Positions 30,301-39,100 of a stretch of 64,000 nucleotides of DNA are shown here, piece by piece. A program made the position numbers and the translations under genes. The notes under the pieces are model-generated. The model was given only the letters and a program-made list of their open reading frames with translations, ran no database searches and was not told the DNA's origin. The stretch is taken from NCBI RefSeq assembly GCF_001429165.1, contig NZ_LMIR01000002.1, positions 645,357 to 709,356 on the forward strand, given 5' to 3'. The DNA is from Agromyces sp. Root81. Lineage in GTDB: Bacteria; Actinomycetota; Actinomycetes; Actinomycetales; Microbacteriaceae. Within the stretch, counting starts at the first letter, position 1. Every line of letters begins with the position of its first letter.

Positions 30301-31448
30301 CCCCAGCAGCAATTTCGAGCGTCCTGAACGAGCGCCTCTCTGATAGGGAACTAACGCGACAAAGCAGAATCGACGCTGGTGCTCGGCTTCTTCGTCAGCA
30401 GGCGGACCACGCGTGGAACGCGCTGGCCCGCCTTATGGATGATGAGCCCGATCTGTTGGGCGACATCCTGTTGAGTCTCGGTCACCACGCGCCCGTTCCA
30501 GACCTCGATGAATCGAGACTTGCGATTCTGTTTATGTGGACTCTGCGTCGATTCCCGGTAGACGATGATCCAAGCTTCGACGGCGTGCACATGGTTGGGT
30601 CACACGAAGAACTGGCCAGATGGCGCGATTCACTCCTGAAGCGCCTTATCAAAAGTGGGACTCGAGCCTCCGTGGAGGCCGTCCGAACCATCGCCCGCGA
30701 ACGACCGGACCTCGATTGGCTGTCAACGTCGCTCCTCCAAGCAGAGGCGAACTTCCGTCGCGAAAGCTGGAGCCCTCTGACCAGAAGCCAACTTCTGGAC
30801 CTCGCCAGCCGAGCGGACGCATGGCTCGTTCGGAGTCCACACGACCTCCTGGGCTTGGTTCTATGGGGTCTCGAACGCATTCAATTGCGCTTGCAATCGG
30901 ACACACCAGAGTCCCATCTGTTGTGGGATACGCATTCGCGACGCCCAAAAACAGAAGACGAGATATCTGACTACATCCGCGGTGCGCTGTTACAAGAGAT
31001 TGGGACGAACGGCGTCGTCGTTAACCGCGAGGTGCAAGTGCGCCGCAATCAACCTTCAGGCGTTCCAGAGCGAGCGGACCTTCGGATTGACGCGATCCGA
31101 TCGGAGCACGCAGACCGCGGTGAGGGAACTCTAACCGTCGTTGTCGAAACGAAAGGATCTTGGAACGCCGAACTCCTCGACGCGCTCGAGACTCAATTGG
31201 TGAATCGCTATCTTCTAGATCATCCAGGAGCGGGCGGTGTATATCTCGTGCTTTGGTTCGATCGCGGCCGCTGGTCCGATCAGGATCCGCGCAAGAGGTC
31301 CGGGCTCGCGGTAGCGCGAGACGTAATCGAAGAGCGACTCGCTGCGGCGCACGACGCGCTCGCCGATAGTGTCCGCGAAAGCGTTCGCGTGTTCATTCTG
31401 GATGCGAGCTATCATCGGCCCTCTGCTGGCGATTCCGGTGCCGTCTAG
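27333..31448 (+). CDS. giant NACHT/STAND-like NTPase with C-terminal PD-(D/E)XK nuclease motif
   Basis: This is a 1371-residue protein. Walker A is GEPGIGKS at residues 55-62 and a NACHT-like Walker B is LILDSLDEA at 116-124, followed by an arginine-bearing sensor (RVACRTADWP). The long middle part (about 350-1150) is helical and repeat-like, as in TPR or HEAT sensors. The C terminus holds a PD-(D/E)XK pattern: D1253 in ADLRIDAI and E1272-x-K1274 in VVVETKGSW. This points to an anti-phage NTPase-nuclease; in known Avs proteins the effector is usually N-terminal, so the order is unusual. Start GTG 27333 has AGGGTGA upstream. Codon use is more AT-rich than its neighbours. Confidence 0.75.
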   Translation: MTIERFWAPPMQEVSFDSAGWLVDPLSEWFGGRSRNPDVTQSQAIDEEQAVVLLGEPGIGKSSELRAGTLTGVRAGATQVARFDLSDFPTLDRMEDVVFKGPEISEWLASEETLCLILDSLDEARTQHRTAHRLILSYLRQWPNERLVLRVACRTADWPPSLLEGLRSAFGDVGMYELLPLRRHDAEQLVPDDRRAQTFLSAIETARVVPLAARPLLLKLLWRQYEVDGALPDQAVEIYERGLLALADESDQNRRDAFTEPISAKRQLDVAAWIAAVSVFSGTNRYWLGAFAEAPEDAALPDDLVASKTPLGEVQNSEIAAALRTGLFAGNGAGQLRWAHATFMEFAAASWLAKLELDQRRLRELLCFEDGRIYPQVRNTAVWAAALDGPAFEWLIQADPASFLGGIKLPSEGLRALVVRGVLVAVKSGRLARDFESDYSTLQYAGLQDDLEAELLRELDDVDHVIIDIARGTRETSLVPALIRLTQAQHREIYLRTAAAMAVYDLTKDLPDAVEDLLDLLRRDTTIDEELQAAALLVSWPKAISTREVFDILGPFERRSNFGLKYLLLTELAAGLRPEDVLPGLRWLAGQPGLGDDSRLERFASSLLDLAFIQLDDDLVLEAVANIFQALLQSHVSLLGEQFESLTERARLRLGLAVVAALAEEDSFYALYPTTGKPLFVPDDFPSLVRAYPDLEPPMRQRVGAVITHIFRPDDLSHSGLLLSLPFDHPVVHEVLERWTGSIDLTSPEAIAARGLHTRSRRRMARKSDNKKDHSGSWIGPRIEELAEAASQGDLEAFWVAARLLTVRPGTDQYWDEHEPDLTKHLRWGSLTERTKKFMIAAATLYIAAGDPEPERWLGTNTLYYPALAGYRALVLLNHESPGALDEMDGQSWRKWAPIVVEWAALSDEHARTNKAELLRRASVHARTELEASALVLIDAASASGKRSFLTFEAGELWSSTLELQLLDRVVAGLAHETESELLDLFDAKAPAAISSVLNERLSDRELTRQSRIDAGARLLRQQADHAWNALARLMDDEPDLLGDILLSLGHHAPVPDLDESRLAILFMWTLRRFPVDDDPSFDGVHMVGSHEELARWRDSLLKRLIKSGTRASVEAVRTIARERPDLDWLSTSLLQAEANFRRESWSPLTRSQLLDLASRADAWLVRSPHDLLGLVLWGLERIQLRLQSDTPESHLLWDTHSRRPKTEDEISDYIRGALLQEIGTNGVVVNREVQVRRNQPSGVPERADLRIDAIRSEHADRGEGTLTVVVETKGSWNAELLDALETQLVNRYLLDHPGAGGVYLVLWFDRGRWSDQDPRKRSGLAVARDVIEERLAAAHDALADSVRESVRVFILDASYHRPSAGDSGAV

Positions 31449-31584
31449 GTCAACATGCGGACTCCTCCATCGCCTCCAGCATCCTCACATGAGTTCGCAG
31501 AAGCTTGTCTGCCACTCGCCCCGGCTGGAACAGCACTGGACATGCCCACACACAACCCTCATGAACTACCCGAATGCACGTATG

Positions 31585-31612
31585 CTACCGTAGGTAGTTG
31601 CAAGAACCTGAG
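31585..31612 (+). promoter_or_regulatory. palindrome and third GCAAGWACCTGAG copy before the relaxase
   Basis: The 182-nt gap 31449-31630 holds CTACCGTAGGTAG (31585-31597, 5-bp arms) followed directly by GCAAGAACCTGAG (31600-31612), 18 nt before the relaxase ATG. This may be an operator. An origin of transfer is also expected in this gap, but its nick site cannot be read from sequence alone. Confidence 0.5.
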
Positions 31613-31630
31613 CTAGTTCGGAGGGTGGCG

Positions 31631-34333
31631 ATGAAAGGCGGCGTGATCCTGTTCCGGGGTTCCGGGGCCGACGCGCGCCGCTACCTCGAGTCGGATCGGT
31701 CGCGCGCTGACGAGTACTACCTCGAGGGCGGGACATCCCTCGCCGAGTTCTCGGTCGTCGGCGGCGATGGCGAGGTGATCGGCGAAGGCGCGCTCACCCC
31801 AGACCAATACGCGCTGTGGGTGGACTGGATCAACCCGCTCACCGGCGAGTCGATGGGCAGGCCCCGCCTGCCGGGCGACGGCCGGCAAGGATCGCCGCGG
31901 TTTGCCGAGATGGTCGTGAACGCACCGAAGTCGCTGTCGATCGCTGCGGCCTTGCACCCCGAGGTATCCGTCGCCCTCGACGCCGCGCAACGCGACGCGG
32001 TCGCCGCGATCCGTGCCTGGCTCGGCCAGCATTCCATCACTCGCGTCGGCCCGCGCGGAAGCCAGCGGGTGGTGCCGATCGAGCATCTGGAGACCATCGC
32101 CGTCTCGCACAAGACCTCGCGCGCCGGCGACCCGCACCGGCACATGCACTTCCAGATCGGGACGCGTGTGTGGGCAGCCGATGCATGGCGCGGTCTCGAC
32201 ACCGCCGCACTGTTCCGACAGCAGGGCGCCATTCGTTCGCTGGGCACGGCCATCATCGCGGCGCACCCGCTGCTCGCGGCCGCCCTCGACGCCCACGGTC
32301 TGACCTTCGATCCTGTGACCGGCGAAGTCGCGGAGCTGCAGCCCTTCAACGCCGCGATGAGCAAGCGGTCAGAGCAGGTCGCACGCAACCTGGCGCGCTT
32401 CGAGAAGGAGTGGCGCACGACGCATCCTGACCAGGAGCCTGGCCCGGCCGCGATGTCGCGGCTGATCGCGATGGCGTGGGATCACGAGCGGCCGCACAAA
32501 CGGCCAACCTCTCTCGGCTGCGAGGCCGCATGGCGTTCGGAGCTCAAGGACGCCGGCTACCGCCCCGACCTCGAGCGCGCTCCGGCGCACCCGCCGGTGT
32601 CGCTGGACGACGTGAATGTTCGGGATGTCGCATCGCGCGCGCTCGACCGTTGCGCGGCTGCGGCGTCGACGTGGACGGTGCACGACATCCAGGACCAGAT
32701 CACTCGCATCATCACGGAAGCCGGCGTGCGCGCCGACCCCACGCCGCTGCGCGAGCTCGTCGCGCTCACGACCCGGTTGGCCGCGGAGGATTGCCTGTCA
32801 GTCTTGCCGCCCGACAGCGCACCTCCCGAGCACGTCGCGCACCTCACGAGCCTGCACGTCATCGCCACCGAGACCCGGCTGCGCGACCTGCTCACGGCAC
32901 AGGCTGCGCATGTCGGCCGCGGCCGTGCGCCGAACCTGATGCACATTTTGCGCCGGCACCGGCTCGACGCCGCGCAGGTGCGAGCGGCCGCGGCCGTGGC
33001 ATCCACCGACCCGCTCGTCGTCGTGGAGGGCGCGGCCGGCGCTGGCAAGACGACCATGCTCGCCGCCGTGATCGAGGCCGCCGCCGCGCAGGGCCGCGCG
33101 ACCCGGGTGGTCACGCCGACGAAGAAGGCGGCCGACGTTGCGCATCAGGAACTCGGTGTTGCAACCGACAGTGTCGCGAAGCTGGTCCATGAGCACGGGT
33201 GGCGATGGAATCGCGATGGCGTATGGACCCGGCTCGCCGTTGGCGACATCGACCCCGATACGGATGCCTCGTACACCGGCCCCGCGGCATTCGCTCGTCT
33301 CGTCCGCGGCGAGCGGATCGTGGTCGATGAAGCGGGCATGCTCGACCAGGACACGGCGCTCGCGCTCCTGACCCTCGCCGACGAGCACGGCGCCACGCTC
33401 GCCCTGGTCGGCGACCGTGCACAGCTCGCCGCGATCGGCCGCGGCGGCGTACTCGACATGGCCGTGCAACTCCTCCCCCGCGTGCACCGCATGATGACCG
33501 TGCACCGGTTCAGCGACCCCGCGTACGCCGCGCTCACCGTGCAGATGCGACGCGGGGAGCATCCCGGATCATTGTTCGACCGCCTTCATGCGCTCGGCCT
33601 CATCGTCATGCATGAGAGCCCGGATGCGCTCAATGATGTGCTTGCACGTAAGTGGCGGCACGGAGACGCGATCACTGTCGCGACGAACGATGAAGTGCGC
33701 GAGCTGAACGCGCGCATCCGCGACGAACGAGTGCGCGCTGGGGTAGTCGACGACGGTTGCATCGCGACCGGCAACGACGGCCAGGGCATCGGATGCGGCG
33801 ATGTGATCCAGACCCGGCAGAACGATTCGCTGGTGCGCGTGGCGAACCGGCAGACGTGGATCGTTCAGAGCGTGAGCGACGACGGCGTTGTGTGGGCGAA
33901 GGAACACACCCCGAGTCGGAGACAACGCATTGTGCGTCTGCCGGCCGAGTACGTCGCCGAGCACACCCATCTGGCGTACGCGTCGACCGCGTTCGGGACA
34001 CAGGGCGCGACGTTTCCCGAGTCGCACACGATCCTCGGAGACGCCATGTTTGCATCGGCCGTCTATGTCGGCATGACTCGCGCGCGAAACTCCAACCGCC
34101 TGCACATTGTCGCGGCTGATCTGGACGACGCGCGGGAGCAGTTTGTGCTCGCACTGGGACGCGATCGTGCCGATCGCGGGCTCGCGAACGCGACGGCCGC
34201 TGCGCGTGAGTCTGTGCACGGCCTCGCGACAGGCACGGACAAACGACGTCGCGAAGCTCGTCGGCTGGACGGGATCAGCTTCAGACGGGACACCACAACG
34301 CGGAGGACGCCGGGAGTCGGCCTGAGTCGATGA
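31631..34333 (+). CDS. MobF-family relaxase-helicase (TrwC/TraI type)
   Basis: This 900-residue conjugative relaxase has catalytic tyrosines near the N terminus (RRYLES Tyr18; DEYYLEGG Tyr29-30) and the three-histidine metal site HRHMHF near residue 170. The helicase part has Walker A VEGAAGAGKTTM near residue 465, a Walker B/DEAG block (IVVDEAGMLD) and a C-terminal UvrD-like motif (AYASTAFGTQGATF). It nicks and unwinds the element at its oriT. The start ATG follows GGAGGGTGGCG. Without type IV secretion genes nearby, the element should be mobilizable rather than self-transmissible. Confidence 0.9.
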   Translation: MKGGVILFRGSGADARRYLESDRSRADEYYLEGGTSLAEFSVVGGDGEVIGEGALTPDQYALWVDWINPLTGESMGRPRLPGDGRQGSPRFAEMVVNAPKSLSIAAALHPEVSVALDAAQRDAVAAIRAWLGQHSITRVGPRGSQRVVPIEHLETIAVSHKTSRAGDPHRHMHFQIGTRVWAADAWRGLDTAALFRQQGAIRSLGTAIIAAHPLLAAALDAHGLTFDPVTGEVAELQPFNAAMSKRSEQVARNLARFEKEWRTTHPDQEPGPAAMSRLIAMAWDHERPHKRPTSLGCEAAWRSELKDAGYRPDLERAPAHPPVSLDDVNVRDVASRALDRCAAAASTWTVHDIQDQITRIITEAGVRADPTPLRELVALTTRLAAEDCLSVLPPDSAPPEHVAHLTSLHVIATETRLRDLLTAQAAHVGRGRAPNLMHILRRHRLDAAQVRAAAAVASTDPLVVVEGAAGAGKTTMLAAVIEAAAAQGRATRVVTPTKKAADVAHQELGVATDSVAKLVHEHGWRWNRDGVWTRLAVGDIDPDTDASYTGPAAFARLVRGERIVVDEAGMLDQDTALALLTLADEHGATLALVGDRAQLAAIGRGGVLDMAVQLLPRVHRMMTVHRFSDPAYAALTVQMRRGEHPGSLFDRLHALGLIVMHESPDALNDVLARKWRHGDAITVATNDEVRELNARIRDERVRAGVVDDGCIATGNDGQGIGCGDVIQTRQNDSLVRVANRQTWIVQSVSDDGVVWAKEHTPSRRQRIVRLPAEYVAEHTHLAYASTAFGTQGATFPESHTILGDAMFASAVYVGMTRARNSNRLHIVAADLDDAREQFVLALGRDRADRGLANATAAARESVHGLATGTDKRRREARRLDGISFRRDTTTRRTPGVGLSR

Positions 34334-34439
34334 GGTGCAAATCCCGCGCTGACATGACACTTGTGGCAGGCACGCGGCTGTGCCGGACGCGGATCGATCA
34401 GCGCATTGAAGCGAACCAGCCGAGCCAGAACAGTGTGGA

Positions 34440-34833
34440 TTACGGCTCGGTATGGAGGGGGTCTTCACGGAATCGCCCGAGCTTACCGAGGAACTGCGCC
34501 GGCTCTGCGGTGCCATCTTCGACGCGGTCAATACGCTCTACGAGCTGCGACGCCCAGCGGTTGTACCGTGCGATGAGTTCGCCCCGCGACACTGCATTGA
34601 AGGTGTTTCCCTTCCCGGAGATCTCGGCTCGCTTGTTCATCGTCGCCGCGGTGAGGTAGACGCCCCCGGCGTAGTGCTCGTCGCTGAGCCACTTCGCCAA
34701 GTTTGCGTCTGTCGAATGGACGGTCAGGCTCGCGCGCTTCAACTCGGCCATCGCTTCGACCTTCGCGGCTGTGTCAACCTCAGATTCGGTTAAGGCCGGC
34801 CGCCAGCGTGCGCACTTCAGAAAGTTCGGTCAT
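34440..34833 (-). pseudogene. frameshifted small gene of unknown function
   Basis: The last 103 codons (MAELKRASLTVHSTDANLAKW...) are open from an ATG at 34751. The frame before that ATG reads ALTESEVDTAAKVEA, clearly continuing the protein. It joins to MTELSEVRTLAAGL, which starts at ATG 34833 in another frame. Removing one base in the AA/TT at 34790-34793 would restore one 130-residue protein. This may be a real inactivation, an assembly error, or the shorter product may be used. A TACGGT box 7 nt before 34833 suggests a leaderless start. I do not know the family. Confidence 0.55.
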
Positions 34834-34892
34834 GGTGCTCACCGTACTTGAAGGCCTGCGTCCGTTTGGGGATCGTGCCATACGGTGGTCGC

Positions 34893-35207
34893 ATGGAGCT
34901 GCAACAGGTGAACACGGCCGCGCTAGTCGAATTGGTGAACCAGCACTTGGCCAACAACGGCGTCGAGTTCGTATCCGCCAGCGAAATGCCTGTCGGCCCC
35001 TTCGGTACGTCGGTCTTCGGGACGATCAAGGGGTATCCGGTTCGCCTCGATTTCGTGATCAATCCCGCGAACGATCGCCGGGCAGTGCACCTCTTCGACA
35101 TACGAACAAAGGACCTTCTCGCCGAGCGGCTGATGGCTCCTACATTTGACGAAGCGATCGATGATTACCCGTGGGCCGCGACGATCGCCGCACTCGTTCT
35201 GACCTAG
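34893..35207 (+). CDS. hypothetical protein
   Basis: This 104-residue soluble protein is alpha/beta in pattern (LVELVNQHLANNGVEFVSASE ... GTIKGYPVRLDFVINPANDRRAVHLFDIRTKDLL). I do not recognise the family. The ATG at 34893 follows a TACGGT -10-like box by 6 nt, which fits a leaderless transcript. It is bounded by two copies of GTCCGTTTGRGGATC. Confidence 0.5.
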   Translation: MELQQVNTAALVELVNQHLANNGVEFVSASEMPVGPFGTSVFGTIKGYPVRLDFVINPANDRRAVHLFDIRTKDLLAERLMAPTFDEAIDDYPWAATIAALVLT

Positions 35208-35273
35208 CGGCGCTGTCCGTTTGAGGATCGGTCGTTGCTGGCAGCTGCAGTTACGGCCAACGCTTCTCAGCAG

Positions 35274-35690
35274 TTACGTGAGCAGCAGCGTGCGAAGCTC
35301 GTCAGCGAGTCGTTGGTTGACTGCACGGCTCTCCATCTCCCACGGTGCGCCGCCCAGGATGTCATCGTGTTTGAGTTCATCGAGCAACGCCGTGTAGATC
35401 AGACCCATCGCCCATCGGGCTGGCAATTCAGTCTTCGGCGGGCCAGAGTGGACTGGCCCACGATGCCACTCGGGCTGGATCAGGCCCATGTTTCGCACCT
35501 GAGCAGATCGCCAGGAGCCGCTCTCGAGCCAGATCAGTTGCTGCCAGGCATCGTCTTCTATCGTCAGCGCAACCGCCTCGCGAGGGAATCCATCGCCCGT
35601 GAGCGAATCAATGCGCGCGTCGACTCGCGGAAGCAAACTGTGGAACGTCGTTGCAACCGCCTTGTAGCGGCGCCGATCACCGAGGGCCAT
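35274..35690 (-). CDS. hypothetical protein
   Basis: The 138-residue protein is soluble and Trp-rich (DDAWQQLIWLESGSW ... GLIQPEWHRGPVH), with a C-terminal helix. I do not recognise a family. A TAGGTT box 6 nt before the ATG again suggests a leaderless start. It is convergent with the 34893 gene, with one repeat copy between their 3' ends and another upstream. Confidence 0.5.
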   Translation of the reverse strand: MALGDRRRYKAVATTFHSLLPRVDARIDSLTGDGFPREAVALTIEDDAWQQLIWLESGSWRSAQVRNMGLIQPEWHRGPVHSGPPKTELPARWAMGLIYTALLDELKHDDILGGAPWEMESRAVNQRLADELRTLLLT

Positions 35691-35764
35691 GCAACGAACC
35701 TAGCGACAAACAATGGTGCGACGGTCAAGTCGATCGCACGCAGGCGACCGTCCGTTTGAGGATC

Positions 35765-36181
35765 CACATACGGGCATTGCGCGATAGGGGGGGCGGTGGC
35801 GCTCGCACATATTGGACGCCCCGCGAGGTGCATTTCCCAATGTCGGCGGTGGTCGCGAGCAGAAGTGGGCGTCTGTGGCGGCTCAGAGGACGCGTGGGCC
35901 GGGACCGGCTGTGCTTCGGATGACCGCTGATTGGCCCAGCCGCCGAAAGGCACCCTCTGGACGCCCACATCGTCGGGCACGATCTATACGTCGCAATGGC
36001 CTACTTTTCGAGCGCCGTCGACTGGCGCTCACGACGTTTGGGTCGGCGCGCGGCGGCGGAGGGTCGGGGCGTCGTGGGCTGGTGGCTACGATTGAGCTCG
36101 GCGCTGCAGTGGCCGACTTCACCGCGGCGCAGACGCCTCGCGGAGAGTGTTGAGCGAGCCAGCATCTTGAGGGGGCTTTCA
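35765..36181. other. 417-nt non-coding stretch upstream of the SIR2-like gene
   Basis: I see no credible gene here. Frames read Arg-rich, as in out-of-frame high-GC DNA. A TATACG box (35985-35990) lies before an in-frame ATG at 35996 that would add 62 residues to the SIR2-like protein. That extension is Arg-rich and looks non-coding, so the region more likely holds the promoter and leader. Confidence 0.5.
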
Positions 36182-39100
36182 GTGTGGATCACGGGGGATG
36201 TTGAGATCCCGCAGCCGGTTGTCGACGCGCATGCCGATGGCGACTTGGTCTTCTTTGTCGGCGCCGGAGCGTCGATGGGACCGCCGTCGAACCTGCCCTC
36301 GTTCGAGGGCCTCGCGAAGGCCATGGCTGAGAAAGCGGGGGTGCCGTTCTCGAATGAGGGCGGGCTCGACTTCTTCCTCGGTTCGCTTCCCGAGGGCTTC
36401 GACACCCGACGCCACGTGCGCGACGAAATAGGGAGCGGAACTCCGGAGTTCAATCCCACCCACGCTGCCATCGCGGAGCTCGCGGCGACGAGTGGGAAGT
36501 TCCGTGTCGTCACCACGAACTTCGACCTGCACCTCGAAAGTGCCGCCGCCGCCGTTGGTGTGAGCCCCGCCGATGTCTGGCACAGCCCCGCACTGCCCAT
36601 CGGTTCCGACTATGCCGGGCTCGTGTACTTGCATGGGTCCGTGCGTCGCCCGCCCGATGAGCTGATTGTCACGGATCGCGACTTCGGCCGCGCCTACATC
36701 ACGGAGGCATGGGCTACGCGGTTCCTGTTGCCGATGTTCGATAAGCGCACGGTGGTGTTCGTCGGGTACAGCCACGAGGACACCATCATGCGGTACCTCG
36801 CGCTCGGGCTCCCGTCGAACACCCGCCGGTACGCCTTCACCGATGACGGGGACGATCCGAAGTGGGAACATCTCGAAATCACTGCCATCCCGTATACGCT
36901 CCGCGGTGAACATGACCACGGCAATCTCGAAGACGCTCTGACCACCTGGGCGCACCGCGCCAGAATGGGAGCGCTCGAGCACGATGCTCGGGTCCGGGAG
37001 ATCATCAACGGCGACTCGACGACCCTCCCGCTGCCCGAGCGCGACTACCTCATCTCCCAGATCGAGACCGAGGACGGGGCTCGTCGCTTCGCCTCGAGTA
37101 CGACCGAGCATCGCTGGCTGCTATGGCTCGAGGGTACCGACGTCTTCAAGACTCTCTTCCAAGCAGGCCCCGCCTCCCCTCCGAGCAGCGTCCTCGCGCA
37201 GTGGTACTCCACCTTCATCGAGAACCCTAAGACGAGCGATCTCGCTCTTCGCACGGTGCAGCGCCTCGGACGACGATTCTCCAACGGTCTGCTCTTCTCC
37301 GTCGCGCTCGCGACGGAAGCGCTCTTCCGCATCGATCCCGACCGCGGCTCACGATGGCGAGTGCTCTTGATGACCTCCATCGAAGGACGTACCGCCCCCG
37401 GCGATCCGGGTGACGCGCTCCGCTTCGCGCGAGACGGAATGTCGAACACTCGTGCCGTCGTCCGGTCCGTGCTGCGCCCCTACCTCGTGCTGGAGCAGGG
37501 ATGGCTCCCGGACAACGACAGCAACTATCCGCCGAGCGCCGACCTCGGATGGCCCGTGAAGCCGCGAGACCTGCACAAGATTGTGACCGAGCACGCGACA
37601 TCTGCGGACTCTGGCGACCCTCGAACCCTCAGCTTCTTCGAAGAGGCGCTCCATAGCGCCTACGACCTTATCGCCGCATACAATGGCGCGACTGAACACG
37701 CCAGCTTCCGCTTCAGCAGAAGTCGGATCGAGGACCAGCCGCGGCATCGCATCCACCACGTCGACTCCATGATTGACGGCCTCCGCATCGTCGGAGAGCG
37801 CCTGCTTCACGACACACCCGATCTGCCAGACCGGTGGTGGCTGTTTGACCGCGTCCTGTTCCGCAGACTGGCACTTCATCTCATTGCCGAAGACACTAAC
37901 CGTTCCGCGGATGACAAGGTCGCCTGGGTGACGGACCGAGAGACCATCTTTCTGGGTGGGGTGAAGCATGAAGTGTTCCGGATTCTCGCCGATACGGTTG
38001 CTGAGGCAAGCGCCGCACCGCGTGCGGCGCTTCTCGAGGCAGTGCGGCGAGGCCCGCAGTTCCCCGCGGGCGTCGATGAGGTGGAGCGGCATATCGCCTA
38101 CAGCAAGTTCAACGTCTTGGTCTGGATCACTCGCGCGGCACCGGAATGGGCTGAAGCGGCAGCCGAACTCGCTGCGGTCCGGGCCGAGTACCCCAACTTC
38201 GCGGAACGAGAAGCGCCCGACCAAGATTTCACGGTCAGCACCGGCACCTGGGGCGGGGTGCTTCCCATGGAACCTGACGACTTCGTAGGGATGGTCATGT
38301 CGGACGGGGCTGACGCTGCTCTGAGTTCAGTGCTGGCTCGCGACTATTCCGAGCGCAACTTCAACGAGCCCACCTGGGACGATGCCCTCGATCTGTTCGG
38401 CCGCGCTGCCCGCGAAGACCCTGCATCCGGTCTCGATCTCCTGGAAGCGCTGAACACTCTCGACGAAGAGAAGCAGGGACAGATTCGGAACGCGATTGTG
38501 TCGGGCTGGGCCGAGGCTGTCATAGATGAGGCGATGAGGCTCAGAGTCATCGAGGCGCTGTCCCAGGACGCGCTGCTCGTCGGCTCTCCCCGGCCGGTGG
38601 CGCAATTCCTGCTCGGCCAGATCCGCCAGATCGTCGACTCTGGTGCATCCGCCTCCGCCGACAGCTTGCGAGTCCTTGCACAGGGACTTCTCGCGAAGAA
38701 CGAGAACGGCGAGAACGTGTTTCCCACCGGATACGACGGGCCGATGCTCGCTCTGAACTCCTGGCCTGGCGAACTCGCGACGTATTGGCTGACAGAGATC
38801 GACCGACGCTGGCGCAGCGACCGCGACGGCTGGGGTGGGCTGAATGGCGACGAAGCTGCGGCACTGCGGAAATTGCTCGCACTCTCGAACCTGGCGGCAG
38901 CGACCGCTCCCGCCATAGCCCGCGAACTCTTCTTCCTATTCGCCGCCGACGAAGCATTCACGACCGACAGCGTGATCCCGCTGTTCACCGACTCATCCAC
39001 CATGGTGGGAGTCTGGAAGGCATATCTCTACGGGGCGCGCATCAACGAGCGGATGCTGCAGAACGGGATGTTCGCCGCCCTATTGAGCATGTGGGACCGG

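Larger units (their letters stand above)
34860..35764. repeat. three dispersed copies of GTCCGTTTGRGGATC
   Basis: Copies at 34860-34874, 35215-35229 and 35750-35764 lie in the same orientation and flank two small genes (34893-35207 and 35274-35690). The first sits between divergent leaderless starts at 34833 and 34893. A partial copy (CGTTTGGGGATC) is at 41726-41737. They may be regulator sites or traces of cassette-like gene gain. Confidence 0.7.

Noticed and set aside
35996..36181. N-terminal extension of the SIR2-like protein from ATG 35996
   Set aside because: The 62 added residues are Arg-rich and non-coding in look, whereas GTG 36182 has a good ribosome binding site and starts right before the SIR2 motifs.
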